Shown one piece after another: positions 1 through 11,404 of a stretch of 64,000 bases of DNA; position 1 is the stretch's first letter; each line of letters opens with the position of its first letter. The translations under genes and the position numbers were made by a program. This DNA is from Lepas anatifera (taxonomy: Eukaryota > Arthropoda > Thecostraca > Lepadidae): NCBI GenBank assembly GCA_034440635.1, contig JAOTON010001919.1, positions 124,001 to 188,000 on the forward strand, in the 5' to 3' direction. The notes under the pieces were generated by a model that saw only the letters and a list, made by a program, of their open reading frames with translations, had not been told where the DNA came from and ran no database searches.

Positions 1-332
1 CCTTGATCTGAACGGCGCCTCCACCCCGTAAGGTGCCCCTCTGATCTGCGACCCTGGATCCGCTTATGCTCGCTACGTAGTCGTATTATAATTTACTGGT
101 CGCGTACGCTACTGGCCGACATCGCACCTCTGCTCAATACCTACATGACAAAACTACACGAAAAATAATTCGAATAGCATATGTGCTGCACTGCTTCTCC
201 ATCCTGTTTTGGGTACAAACAAATACCACAGTCACCAGCTGCAGCCGTTTGTGTTTATCTTATATCAATGTACTAAGCTAGTATTACTTTTGGCATATTC
301 CTAGTATATTATGCTAAAACTGGTACTAAGCT
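1..332. other. Unassigned flank of C1
   Basis: No open frame, RNA gene or LINE homology is recognisable here. The stretch is AT-rich after about position 80. The motif GTACTAAGCTA occurs near 270 and again near 324, and a related copy lies at about 6870 on the far side of C1, so the pre-insertion site seems to have held short direct repeats of it. Its last bases (actaagct, 325-332) are the probable left target-site duplication of C1. Confidence 0.5.
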
Positions 333-526
333 CATCATCATCATCATTGTTGGGGTTTTTGGGCGCACCGACAGCTGGGTCATATGGCGCCCATAACATT
401 AAATGAAGTACTGTGAGGGCTGCAACAGGTCAGGTGCTAATAAAAAGGAGGTTTATACGTAAAAAGTACTAACCCTGTGGTGTTACCATTTGTGTGTGTC
501 TGCTACATAAATGAAGTGAGAAAAAA

Positions 527-3500
527 CTACGAGGGTGAATAAATGACATTGAATGCGATACTCTTTAAAAAAGCCGATATTTTTGCCACATCGACTGACG
601 GCGACTCACCAATAAGGGACCCCAGTGAAAAATCTGCGGGGAAGTGAGCCCTCCTCTCAATCTCAAAGTCCCGGCAGTCAGTGAGAACATGCTTAACAGA
701 GAGGTGTTCCCCACATCGCGGGCACTCCGGTGGCTCCTCTCCTCTCAGAAGGAACGAGTGAGTGGAGTGTGTGTGTCCTATACGCAATCTGGCTAAAACA
801 ACCTCGTCCGTTCTGCACCTGGCATTGGCCGATGACCACGCGCCGATCCTGGGCTTCATAAGGCGCAATTTGGAGCCCTTGGGATCATTGTCCCATCTCC
901 GTTGCCAAGACTCGAATGCATACTGCCTGATGGCAGGGAAACAGTCAGAGTAAGGCACTTTTATTCCTGACGGCACGATACCCCGTGACGCATCCTTCGC
1001 CGCAGTGTCACATTGCTCATTGCCAGGCACTCCCACGTGGCTGGGCACCCATGCCAGTGTTAATTGTTTTTGTTGGCAGTGTGCTCTGTGCATCTTATTC
1101 CGAATAAGTTCCAGAATATATGACGATGAGGGGTGAAAATCAAATGATGTTAGTGCTTGCAAAGACGACAATGAGTCAGTAAATACAACGTATTTGCGTC
1201 TCCTCGACCGTAACACCTGGTCTAAAACTCGGAAGATAGCGTAAAGTTCAGCAGTAAAAACTGATGCTGTCACAGGGAGTGTATAACGTTGTTCAATTTC
1301 GTCACTTACATACGCACATCCGACACCGCTCTCCGTCTTAGATCCGTCTGTATAATATATCTCAAAACCTGAATACATGCCATTTACGTGTTCCCAGAAA
1401 ATCTGCCGGACCGCAACAGGCGGCAGATTCTTGGTCTTAACAAGCAAACTGGTGTCCACCTGAGGCTCTGGGAGAGTCCATGGTTCTAATAAGGGATTCT
1501 GGAAAGTCTCAACCTGTTCACAGTCAACTCCTGCTTCCTCTCAGCCACGCTCCAATTCTGAGACCAGGGTGTCTGTTTCGGGATAGATTTTCTTCCGAGT
1601 GTCTGATGTCATCAGAGAATAGCTTACTGTATGTTGGATGGTTTGGAGACTGTTTTATTTTTAGAGCGTATTTCATCGCAAGGACACGACGTCGCAAGTC
1701 TAACGGCATCTCGTTTGCCTCGACGAGTATGCTGGCGGTAGGCGATGTGCGGAATGCACCGATGATAATTCGAATGGCATGGTGATGTATGGTATTTAGC
1801 ATAGATTTTGCTGTCTCCGTGGCTGAATCGTATACCATGCAGCCATATTCAATTTTTGATCGGATTAGCGATCGGTACAACATCAAAAGTGTTTTTCTGT
1901 CTGCGCCATACTTTAACTTAGTTATAACCTTCAGAATGTTCAGATCCTTGAAGCACCTTTCCCTTACAACCTTAGGGTGGTTTATATAAGTCAACTTAGA
2001 GTCAAAAGTCAGGCCCAGGAACCGTGCATGTGCGACTACCTGGATTCTTTCTCCATACATAGTTAATGTGGGATCATCACACGGACTGTGTCTGCGGCAA
2101 AAATGTATACATTTCGTTTTTGTCGTTGAGAATTGTAGACCATTTTTGGAGCTCCACCGCTGCAACTTTGTGAGTCCGAGCTGTAGCTGCCTTTCTGCAG
2201 CGGCTGTGGACGACGCCGTTACCCACATGCAGAAATCGTCTACGAATAGAGCTGTGTTGATATTACGTGATAGGTTATGTGATATGTCGTTGATTGCGAT
2301 AGCGAACATGGTCACAGAGATTACGCTACCTTGGGCCGTTCCGCTTCCCTGCGCTCGCTCCTCTGACTGCACGCTACCTATCCTGAATCTAAACCGACGG
2401 CTTCGCAAGAAATTTGAGAGAAACCAGCCCATATGACCCCGTATGCCCAATCCGAACACCTTTTTCAGGATGCCATGCCTCCATACCGAATCATAGGCCT
2501 GCTTTACGTCGTAGAAATTAGCTATTGTGTGTTGTTTTTCAGAGAAGCCTTTACGGATATCAGCATCGAGAGAAAGAAGATGGTCGACAGTACTTCTGCC
2601 TCGGCGAAAACCACACTGGACGTTCGAAAGCAGTTGATTGGTCTCCAAGAACCACACGAGCCTAGTATTAACCATTCTTTCAAGCAGCTTACACACACAG
2701 GAGGTGAGAGATATCGGGCGAAAGTCATCAGGAGACACTCCTGGCTTTCCTGGCTTGAGGATTGGTATTATGGTGGCCTCGCGCCACTGGTCTGGGAAGT
2801 CATCCTGCGTCCATATATAGTTAAATATGTCAAGCAGTGATACAAGAGAGCAGTCAGGGGCGTGCCGCAACATCTCGTAGGTAATTGTGTCAGGTCCCGG
2901 AGATACGTTTTTTGTATTGTTTAGTGCAGCCCGGAGTTCACGCATTGAAAAAGGAATGTTGTATGCAGCCGAACTGTCGTTACCAAAATTAATCGGTGTT
3001 CTCTCTTCTCGCTCCCGAAAGCGAACAAACTCGAGATCCTGGGACTCCCTGCTACATCTTGCCTCGAATGCTGCAGCCATACGGTCAGCCACTGCCTGTG
3101 GATTGCTAATTTTGACGCCGTTTTCCTCTAATACTGTGGCAGGTGTTGATCGATGCTTTCCTTGTATACTTTGAATACGAGACTAGACCTGTGTAGATGG
3201 AGTAAAACGGTTGATTGTATTGACATATGCCACCCACCATCTCCTTTTAGAGTTAACAACTACACGTCGCGCCAACGCTCTCGCGCGCCTAAACGTTATT
3301 ATGTTAGGCGTCGTTGTGTGTCTTTTAAGTACTCTGTAAGCCCGTTTCCTTTCTAAAATCGCTTTTCGGCATTCGTGGTTCCACCAGGGGACAGGAGTTC
3401 GTTTGGGTTTGCCGGAAGTCATTGGGATAAAACGTTTAGCTGCTGAAAGAATCATGTCATTAAAATGCTTTACTGCTGCCGTTGCCGAACCCTCAGCACT

Positions 3501-4247
3501 TACATCCAAGGGGCCACATGCGCCCCGGAAGCCCTCCCAGTCAGCCCTTCGGAGGTTCCACCGGGATGGCAGAACCAGCGGTGCAGCCGACCGGGCTGAA
3601 CGGATGTTTATTGGAAAGTGGTCACTCCCATGGAGGTCTTCAAGGGTGCACCAGCTGAGCTGGGTAAAGAGTGAAGGTGAGCAGACAGAGAGGTCTATAG
3701 CCGAGAGCGATCCAGAAGGCAGGGTAAAGTGAGTGGGACGACCAGTGTTCAGCAGGCAGAGAGAGTTGAGATGGAGGAAACGTTCCACTGTTCGGCCTCG
3801 GGGACACGAGCGGTCCGAGGACGCTCCCCATGATGGGTTGTGAGCATTAAAGTCGCCCAATAGAACAAAAGGGGTTGGCAGTTGGTCAACAAGAGCATTA
3901 AGACTATGCAGATCAATGTTGCCACCAGGAGGGAGGTAAATAGAACAAACTGTGATTATCACAAATCCTAAATCTACCCGGGCGGCCACTGCCTGCAGAA
4001 CCGTGTTCAAGCGAACAGGGAAGCACGGGGTGCAGTGGTGAACTGCCACCATAACACCACCGTAGGCAATGGTGCTACTGAAAACGTCCTTTCTGAACGT
4101 CTGGAACTGTCGCAGGTTAAAAAGGCTTCCAGGCGACAGTTTTGTCTCTTGAAGGCAAAGCACACTAGGATTATACTGTGATATAATGTGTTGCAGGTCA
4201 GAAAGATTCGCGCGAATACCACGGCAGTTCCACTGAACAATAGTCAT
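527..4247 (-). pseudogene. C1 ORF2: endonuclease-reverse transcriptase-RNase H polyprotein
   Basis: The protein would nick target DNA, prime on it and copy the element RNA. Seen in order: APE endonuclease (4247-3183) with QWNCRG, QETKLS, LLGDFNAHN and GSDHFPI; reverse transcriptase (3092-1524) with the FVDD catalytic pair and the RSKIEYG thumb motif; RNase H (1459-527) with TDGSK, FTAELYAI, FTDSLSS and the last aspartate in NEQCDTAAK; then a C-terminal CPRC-x8-H-x4-C finger and the end FNVIYSPS. The EN and RT parts are in the same frame, split by one TAG near 3184 where relatives have Trp (TQVWSRI). RT and RNH are split by a one-base insertion in a G run near 1537. The start ATG at 4247 begins MTIVQWNCRG, as in sister copies. 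Confidence 0.9.
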
Positions 4248-4293
4248 TTAAATAAAGGGAAACGGGCTTAGTGAGTAAAAGAAGGGACTTAGC

Positions 4294-6051
4294 CTAACCC
4301 TTCCAAGGGAGACCAGAGCCCCCATATGGACTCTTTGATGGGACCGCACCGAGGCGGTTCCGAATGGGACCACGGCCTCTACCGCCTTCCGCCGAACTTC
4401 CACGGGCACGAGCGGTTTGCCGGGACACCTCGGGAGGGCTCCCAGCAGGGCGCTTCACCGGTGACCTTCCTCGCGCTGCGGTCTGAAAGTTCTTCCGAAC
4501 TTCCACCACCGAGGTTGATAACACAGATGTGTTTGGGTTGGCCGCTGTGTTTATGGACGATGAGGCAGGAACCTGTTGAGTACTTTGGGACAGATGTGTG
4601 GTCTTAGGCGCGGGTTTATCTGGAGGTTCAACAGGTGACCGCTCATGGCGCCGCTGTGCTGGGGGGTGCTTCCTCTTGGGCCCCACAACGGTCCAGTCCC
4701 CCACCCCCTCAGACGTCAGAGGAAGAGGGGCAGAGCCCCACGCACCCTCCGCGCCACCCACCGGCACGGGAGTACCCGATTCAGAGGAGAGGGAAGCTCC
4801 ACCCCCGGGCACCACACCACCGGCGGAGGTCGCAGGCGGCAGGGGTACAGGCGGGGAGGGCTCCGACGGGGCCGGGGGCGCCGGCGCCGTCACGGAAGGG
4901 GGCCCCGGAGGAGGTGTCACCTTCGGTTGGGGAGCCGAGGTGACGGGCCGGTCCCTAAAGACCAGCCCCATCCTCCCTGCCATGCGGACAAAGTCCGCCA
5001 CGGTCAGGGAGCGGATGACCTCCTCCGGGGTCATCCGCGGGGATGTAGGCGTCGCCAAGGACGCCGCTAGGGCGAAGGATTTCTTTGGGTGAGTGGTCTC
5101 ATACTCCATTCGAGCATCCCGAAAGGAGATGCGTTTCTGTACCATCAAGGTCAGGATCTCTTTCTCCTTAATGAGCGTGGGACAGTCCTTATTGAACACG
5201 GAGTGGGGACCGTCACAGTTTGAGCAGCGCTCAGTTTCAGCTGCACAGTCAGCTGACGCATGGTTCTCTGAGCCACAGTGCCCGCAGAGACGCTTGTTCC
5301 TACAGGTTGTTGACGTGTGACCAAATCTATTACAATTGTAGCAACGCATGGGGTTCGGTATGTAGGCCCTCACGGGCACCTTCAAGTACCCGACATTGAT
5401 GTACTCAGGGAGATCTATCTGATCGAAGGTAAGTATGATTGTGTTTGTGTTTATCATGGTGTTTCCAATTTTCCTACGCATCTTTCTCGCATCGACAACT
5501 CCATATTCGGCTAGTTCATCGACAATATCATCCTCATGTACCTCTTTCAGGTCCCAGCATCGTATCACTCCCTTTACAAAATTTTTTGTTCGATGTGGTT
5601 CTATTTCTACTTTCACCTTTACACTTCTTTTGCTCAGTCCATCCCTCTTTGTAAATTAAAGTTCCTTCACGCTAAGTGCTCGCTCAGCTTCGGTTGGGTT
5701 AGCGAATTCCAGCTCCATCACGCCGTCCCTCAAGCGGTCGCATCGTGTAATCTTTCCCAACTTGTCACAGGCCTCCTTACACTGAAAAGGGGAAAGCTGG
5801 GCCAACGCACCGTCCATTCCACGCACCATCAGCACACGAGGGCAGGAAGGTCTAATGTTGCGGCGTTCGACTTCCATCCCAACACCTTCATGGGAGTGGG
5901 CATTCCCAGCGCTGGGCTGCCCTGAGCTAGGTTCAGGGGGAGTGGGGTTCTGTCTTGGGTTATCCATAGTAGAAAGCTTGATCTCCGTCATCCTAATATC
6001 CCCAAAGAGGATGGAATCCGATGACTGTAGGGAGGCTGGCGACGCCCTCAC
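4294..6051 (-). pseudogene. C1 ORF1: gag-like zinc-knuckle protein
   Basis: Expected to bind the element RNA and form the ribonucleoprotein. The N-terminal half has two RRM-like or PRE_C2HC-type segments (PRVLMVRGMDG..., then EIEPHRTKNFVKG...). Three zinc knuckles follow (CYNCNRFGHTSTTC, CGHCGSENHASADC, CSNCDGPHSVFNKDC). Next come the conserved MTPEEVIRSLTVADFVRMAGRMG motif, a long Pro-rich linker, WTVVGPKRK and a basic RG-rich tail ending LPWKG. The only break I see is an in-frame TAA at about 5656 (sister copies have Lys in SELKFT). The most likely start is MTEIKLSTMDN at about 5991; the upstream methionine at 6051 is in the leader. ORF2 begins 46 bases after the stop. Confidence 0.85.
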
Positions 6052-6851
6052 AGAGCTGGCAGAGCAAGCTCACTAAATAATCCTACTCTGGTCGGGCGCC
6101 GCCCACCCCCCCTTCCCCCTCAGCCCAGAGGACCGGCGGGGCTACGCTCCGGGAGCGCATCGCAGCGCCTGGGCGCCACGCTACACCCCCAGAACGTAGT
6201 CCCCCGGTCACAGCTGGACCGAGCGACAGTGCACGTTCACACTGCCGCATTACTAAGCCGCCCGCGGGGGCAATCGGACGGCCTACCCCAGGTTAGATCG
6301 AGATATCAGGGCCAAAGGGGGCGTGTTGGAACCCTCGGGGCTGACCCGCCCGAGGGGAACCTCAACCCCCAGGATCCCGTCAACCTCGTCGCCTGGGCTC
6401 GAGATAGGCCTCGAGTGGGCGCTTTACACCCGTAAAATGCCGAAGAAGGCAGGTAACTGTGGAGCCAACAACTTAAGCATAAAAAGAGGACAGGAACTAA
6501 AAATAATCAACAAAATAAGAGCACAAAAACAAACAGGAGCTACATACTGGGAGGTGCAGGACAGAGCTGACCCGATCCAATACGGTTACCGACCAGGTAA
6601 CAAAGGGCCCGTAGGGCAGTCATCAGCATCTCCGCGGACCTCATCACCAGGGCCGCCGACGACAGACGCCGACTCTAACCGACCGAGGTCAGAAGAGGCG
6701 ACGGCCGCCGGAGGGCCAGAAATGATGTGTCCGCGGCGATGAGACGACGTGCTCCCCAGGGCTGACTGGGGCCCCGGGCGCGTCACTCCCCGTTGCTCCA
6801 ATCTTTACTTGCCGGACGAATCCGGCAAGTGAAGATCGGTCCCCTGAGGGG
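6052..6851 (-). promoter_or_regulatory. C1 5' leader (type B)
   Basis: GC-rich leader with no conserved ORF. Its middle is shared with the C9 leader (the CAACCCCCAGGATCC stretch and flanks). The outer end is specific to C1: a 10-bp perfect stem with a TTCG loop (6807-6816 with 6821-6830), extended by an 8-bp stem (6798-6805 with 6832-6839, one G-T pair), just inside the terminal CCCC/GGGG hairpin (6841-6851). By analogy with jockey and I elements an internal Pol II promoter is expected here, but no promoter motif was recognised. Confidence 0.6.
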
Positions 6852-6939
6852 ACCTAAGCTACTTTCTGGTACTAAGCTATTATTCTGATCACTTTGGGTA
6901 CAAAACTTTGAAGTACCCGTTATTCAACTGCCCTGGCTA

Positions 6940-9243
6940 AAGCATCTCTCCCTTAGCTCCCTGAGATGTGGAACATAGGTAAGTCGGCGATCAAGTACTA
7001 AACCAAGAAAGCGTGTCTGTTCAACTACTTCTATTTGCTATCCTCCGATCTTTAAAACAGGATCCTCACAGACTCTCCGCCGGGTACAGAAATGCATGCA
7101 CTTTGTTTTTGCTGTCGAAAACGTCAGTCCGTTCTTTTCGCTCCAACGCTGCAGTCGGTCAAGGCATAGTTGTAGCTGCCTCTGTGCTGTGGGAGTGGAA
7201 GACGTGGTGACCCATATAGAAAAATCGTCTACAAAGATAGCACGGGATACATTGGGCGGCAGAGTGTCCCCTATATCATTTATCATCACCGCAAACAATG
7301 CTACGGACAAAACGCTGCCTTGTGTGGTACCGTTCTCCTGCATGTGCTGCTCCGACAGAAAGGGTCCGACCCGAAATCTGAAACGCCTGTCCTTCAAAAA
7401 GTTAAGAATAAACCAGCCCAGATGGCCTCGAACTCCCATTCCAAAGAACTTTTTTAAAATTCAGTACCTCCAAGTCAAATCATACGCTCGCTCAACGTCA
7501 AAGAAAACAGCGACTGTGTGTTGTTTGTTCACTAAGGCTTCCCTAACTGCTGCATCGAGTCTAATGAGGTGGTCGAGGGTGCTTCTACCCTGGCGGAAGC
7601 CACACTGCACGTCGGATAGGAGACCATTACTTTCGAGGAACCACATGAGCCGCGCACTTACCATTCTCTCAAATAATTTGGAAAAACTTGACGTCAGTGA
7701 GACAGGACGGAAGTCCTCGGGCGAGTCTCCCGGTTTTCCCGGCTTCTGGATAGGGACAACAATCGATTCCTGCCACTGTTCTGGAAAATCGTTGTTCTCC
7801 CACATACTATTGAAAATATCCAGCAGAGATGAAAGTGATTGTGCAGGAAGATGTAATATCATTTGAATGGTTATTCTATCACTGCCAGGGGCCACACTCT
7901 TGAGCTTTTTTAATGCCGCTTCCAGCTCCTCCATGGAGAAAGTGAGATTGTAAGGTGCTGAATTGTTGGTTCCGAAGTTTATTGGCTTGCGCTCTTGAAT
8001 TTGTCGGTGTCGTAAGAAATGTTGACTTTGGGAGGCGTTGCTACAACGGTCTCGAAAGGCTTTTGCCATCAGGTCAGCTACATTCTTTGGGTCAGTGATT
8101 TTTCCCCCGTTCAAAGTGAGGACTGGCGTAGGTACAGATCGTCGCTTCCCTGGATACACTGGACGCGGCTCCACACCTGTGTAGATGGTGTGAAACGATT
8201 TACTGTGGTTACATAATTGACCCACCACCTTCGTTTTGAGTTGACGACAGTCCGCCGAGCCATGGCTCTCGCCCGCCTGTAACTGATGAGATTTGTGTTT
8301 GTGGTGTGTTTGTTAAAAATCCGGAAAAACCGCTTCCGTTTTAGAATCGCAGCTTTACATTCCATGGACCACCAAGGCACGGGGATGTGCTTCGGCTGCC
8401 CTCGCGTAAATGGTATACAATATTTAGCGGCTGTTAGAATCATTTTGTTGAATTGCTCGATAGCTTCCGTTGCCGAGGCCTCCGAGGGAGGAGTCACCGT
8501 ACCGCACGCAGCCTCAAAGCCCACCCAGTCTGCACGCTTGTGGTTCCACCTGGGGGTCGTGGATGTCGCTGCTCCTGGTAAGGTCAAACTGATGAGGATA
8601 GGGAAATGATCGCTACCGTAGGGCTCGTCAAGAACCCTCCATTGGACTTGGGTGAGGAGAGAGGGAGAACAGATGGAAAGGTCAATGGAGGAGAGGGAGC
8701 CAGAGGGTAGGGTTATATGGGTGGGGCTGCCTGAATTTAAAAGACAGAGAGAGTTTAGGTGGAGAAAGCACTCGACGGTGCGGCCGCGGGAACAGGTGCG
8801 GCCGGTAGCTTCCCCCAAACGACATTATGAGCGTTGAAATCGCCTAATAGAACAACAGGGGTGGGAAGCTGTTCCAAAACATTGTTTAGAGAAGATATAT
8901 CAATAATGCCACTTGGTGGTAGGTATATGGAACACACGGTTAGTTTTGTTCGACTCAGATCAACCCGGGCGGCAACGGCTTGCAATGGGGTGTTTAATGG
9001 AATACCATAGCAGGGGGCGGAGTGGTGGATCGCCATCAGTACTCCTCCGTATGCAATTGTTGTACTGAAAACCTCTTTTCTAAATGCCTTATAGTTCTTG
9101 ATTTTTATATTTGAGTTAGGGGACATTTTTGTTTCTTGGAAACATATTATTAGTGGTTTATATTCTGACAACATATATTGGAAATCTGAAAAATTTCCAC
9201 GGAGGCCTCGGCAATTCCATTGCATTATTGTGTTCGCGTTCAT
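6940..9243 (-). pseudogene. C2 ORF2: EN and RT, RNase H missing
   Basis: Frame pieces in coding order: 9243-8755 (EN start, MNANTIMQWNCRGLRG, QETKMS, LLGDFNAHN), 8818-8111 (rest of EN with GSDHFPI, and the EN-RT linker), 8228-7461 (RT fingers and palm, with QCGFRQGRSTLDHL), 7439-7038 (RT palm with FVDDFSIW) and a degraded stretch to 6940. At least three frameshifts separate the pieces, one near 8800 in the GKLPAA region and one near 7450. No RNH domain or stop-proximal finger is present, so the C-terminal third is lost. Similarity in style is closest to C6 and C18. Confidence 0.85.
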
Positions 9244-9297
9244 TATGAATTATCTATGGAAGCGGCCCTTTCGGGTTAGTGGGAAGGCTTACGAAAC

Positions 9298-10964
9298 CTA
9301 CCTCCAGTGAGTGACAGTCACCCCTTGGCGCCTTTTCCCCGTTCCAGGGGTGGGCCCAGTGTACATTTGCCGTGAGTGGCTTCCTCCTCTGGAGGTCTCC
9401 AGTGAGGATCCACGCGCTCTGGATTTATGGGGCTGATCCGGAGGGGTACCAGTAGCCGGACGCTTAGTGGGCAATCGCCCTCGCGCTGCCGGCTCGAAGT
9501 TCCTCCGCACAGCCGCCACGGATGGTGTTGGGTTGGGCGGCTGCGAGGCTGGTGTGGTCGGGGACACTTCGAGAGCATCACCCGAAGGAGGTACAATAGG
9601 GGACGGTGGTCGACGCCGCCCCGTGGGGGAGTGTTTGCCCCCTCGTCCCACCACCGTCCACCCCCCGGCATCCGAAGGAGGTCCGGGTTCGGGAGGGGCA
9701 CCAGGTGCAGGCTCCGACTCACCAGCAGGATCTACTCGCTGGTGGTCAGGGGCGGGGCTTTCCTCCGTTCCCCACCCCGAGCGGGTGCCAGGGGCGGGGA
9801 GATGGGAGCAGAAGCGACGTCTCGCTCCCGCGGCCCAGTCCCCACAGGAGGGGGCTGTGGAGGAGGTGCCGCCGCTGGCCCGGGAGCCGGGGCGGCGGGC
9901 TGGCCAGAGATGACCAGCCCCATACTACCTGCCAAACGGACGAAGTCCGCAATGAGTCAGGCGTCGAATGACCTCCTCCGGGGTCATCCGTGGTGGTGGT
10001 GTGGAAGTTCACCAGCAGCTGCCTGGGAATACGTTTTTCGTGGGCAGCGGGCCTCATAGGCCTCGCGGGCCTCACGGAAACCCATACGACCTTTTACCTT
10101 AATCGCCATGATCTCCTTCTCCCTTTGAAGCATTGGGCAATCGCGGTCGGCAGCAGAGTGAGGGGTGTGACCTTCCCCGCAGTTGACACAAAACTTGGCG
10201 GCTGAACAATCATCGGCTACATGATCTGTGGATCCGCACCTAGCACATACTCGCTTTCCCTTACACGTGTTTGTGGTGTGACCGTATCGCTGGCATCGGA
10301 AACATCTCATAGGTGATGGGATAAAGAGTCGGACGCCGACTCTGAGATATCCAACATATATGTGGTCAGGAACGTTTGTCTTGTCGAAGGTAAGTACAAT
10401 TGTGTCACTTTGCTCTACCTCAGCACCTCTCCTAGTTTTCATACGTCGGGCCTCAACAACGTCAAAGTCAGCGAGACCATCAACAATTTCTTCCTCACTT
10501 ACACCTCTCAAGTCTGGACAGCGGATGACACCTTTCGAGAAGTTTTTGGTACGATGCGCCTCAACAGAAATGGAAATTTTGCATGCCTTCTGGAAACCAG
10601 AATCCTTCGTTGTAAACTTCAGTTCAGACACAGAAAGTTCACAAGCAGCATCCTCAGTTTTCGCGAACTCAACCTCCAGGGCTCCATCACGCAAACGTTC
10701 GCATCGCACTACCTTGCCGAGGCGATCAAGCGCCTCCTTTCGCTTGAAAGGCGACAAGGACCCAAGGGATGTGTCCAGCCCCCGCATCACCACGACCCGG
10801 GGACAGGACGGCTTAGCGGGTGGTTTTTGCAAACCAGGTGTCAAGGTTCGATTACTCCCTTCTCCTCTTGGGGGTTGGGAGGTGTCAACCTCCTGTGGAG
10901 GGTAAGGAGAGGGATTGGTGGTGTCTGAGGTATCCATGAGATTAAGTTTAATTTCAGCCAGCAA
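9298..10964 (-). pseudogene. C2 ORF1: gag-like zinc-knuckle protein
   Basis: The first 10964-9984 is open and contains MDTSDTTNPSP, the RRM-like segments (PRVVVMRGLDT; SISVEAHRTKNFSKG) and three knuckles (CFRCQRYGHTTNTC, CARCGSTDHVADDC, CVNCGEGHTPHSAADRDC). The C-terminal Pro-rich part is broken into 10075-9746, 9722-9318 and 9654-9298 in different frames, with VVGRGGKHSPTGRR and KSRARGSSLE still visible. Zinc knuckles and a basic tail are what this family uses to bind its RNA. The start may be MDTSD (about 10935), because other copies start there; the methionine at 10964 is nine residues upstream. Confidence 0.85.
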
Positions 10965-10990
10965 CGTGCACCTCCCTTCCGACGAGGGTG

Positions 10991-11404
10991 CTAGTTCTTT
11001 GTTCTGTGTGCCTCTACCGAGATTGCGATTTTACAGGTCTTTTTGGTTCCGCCTTCCTTCCTACTAAATGATAGTTCAGAGACTAAGAAGGCACGCTCAG
11101 CATCCTTTGTGTGCGCAAATTCTACCTCCAAAGATGTTAGTTTTTGACATCTTTCTATTTTCCCTAGATTATCAAGTGCCTCCTTTCGTTTGAAAGGTGA
11201 TAGAGATGCCAGCGATGAGTCCAGACCTTGCATTACTAGGACACGAGGACAGGACGGCTGAGAGATGGTTTTACGCGAACTAGGTGTCAGTGTCCGCGCA
11301 GTCCCTTCCCCTCTAGGGGGTTGGGAGATGTCAGCCTCCTGCTGGAGGTGGTGAGAGGGGTTTGTGGAGTTTGAAGAGTCCATAGGAAGATCATAAGGTT
11401 CCAC
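10991..11404 (-). pseudogene. C3 ORF1 N-terminal fragment
   Basis: A 137-codon open piece beginning MEPYDLPMDSSNSTNPS; the second methionine (MDSSN) matches the start used in C12 and is the better candidate. It holds the first RRM-like segment (PRVLVMQGLDSSLASLSPFKRKEALDNLGKI) and the beginning of the second (AISVEAHRTKN), where it is cut. The RDG turn found in sister copies is lost by a small deletion (CQKLTSLEVEF). No zinc knuckle remains, so it cannot make a functional gag-like protein. Confidence 0.8.

Larger units (their letters stand above)
333..6851 (-). mobile_element. C1: full-length LINE (EN-RT-RNH), ATG-tailed
   Basis: On the minus strand the order is leader (6851-6052), ORF1 (6051-4294), ORF2 (4247-527), 3' UTR and an ATG-repeat tail (333-346). 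The 5' end is the CCCC-TCA-GGGG hairpin at 6841-6851. Probable target-site duplication: actaagct (325-332) against acctaagct (6852-6860), one base different; a longer 13-bp match (320-332 and 6866-6878) also exists and probably predates the insertion. Net length is about 6.5 kb. The ORFs carry only two nonsense codons and one frameshift that I can find, which makes this the best preserved copy of the window. Confidence 0.92.
6935..10992 (-). mobile_element. C2: LINE fragment, both ends truncated
   Basis: Minus-strand element containing the RT, EN, ORF1 and first bases of the leader (10965-10992). The 3' end (thumb, RNH, 3' UTR) is missing: recognisable RT starts only at about 6940, and the 60-80 bases before it are weakly similar or host sequence. 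The 5' end stops inside the leader at the shared motif gacgagggtgct and passes directly into ORF1 of C3. Neither end looks like a retrotransposition end, so deletion or recombination is the likely cause. Confidence 0.75.

Noticed and set aside
527..1459. RNase H with TDGSK suggesting a retrovirus or LTR element
   Set aside because: The RT context (FVDD), APE endonuclease, lack of protease, integrase and LTRs, and the simple-repeat tails all show a non-LTR retrotransposon.
4598..5092. Long GC-rich plus-strand ORFs opposite ORF1 genes (also 9427-10059, 50435-50842)
   Set aside because: They are antisense shadows of the Pro-rich ORF1 linker; the composition (Gly/Arg/Pro) is what reverse reading of Pro/Ser codons gives.
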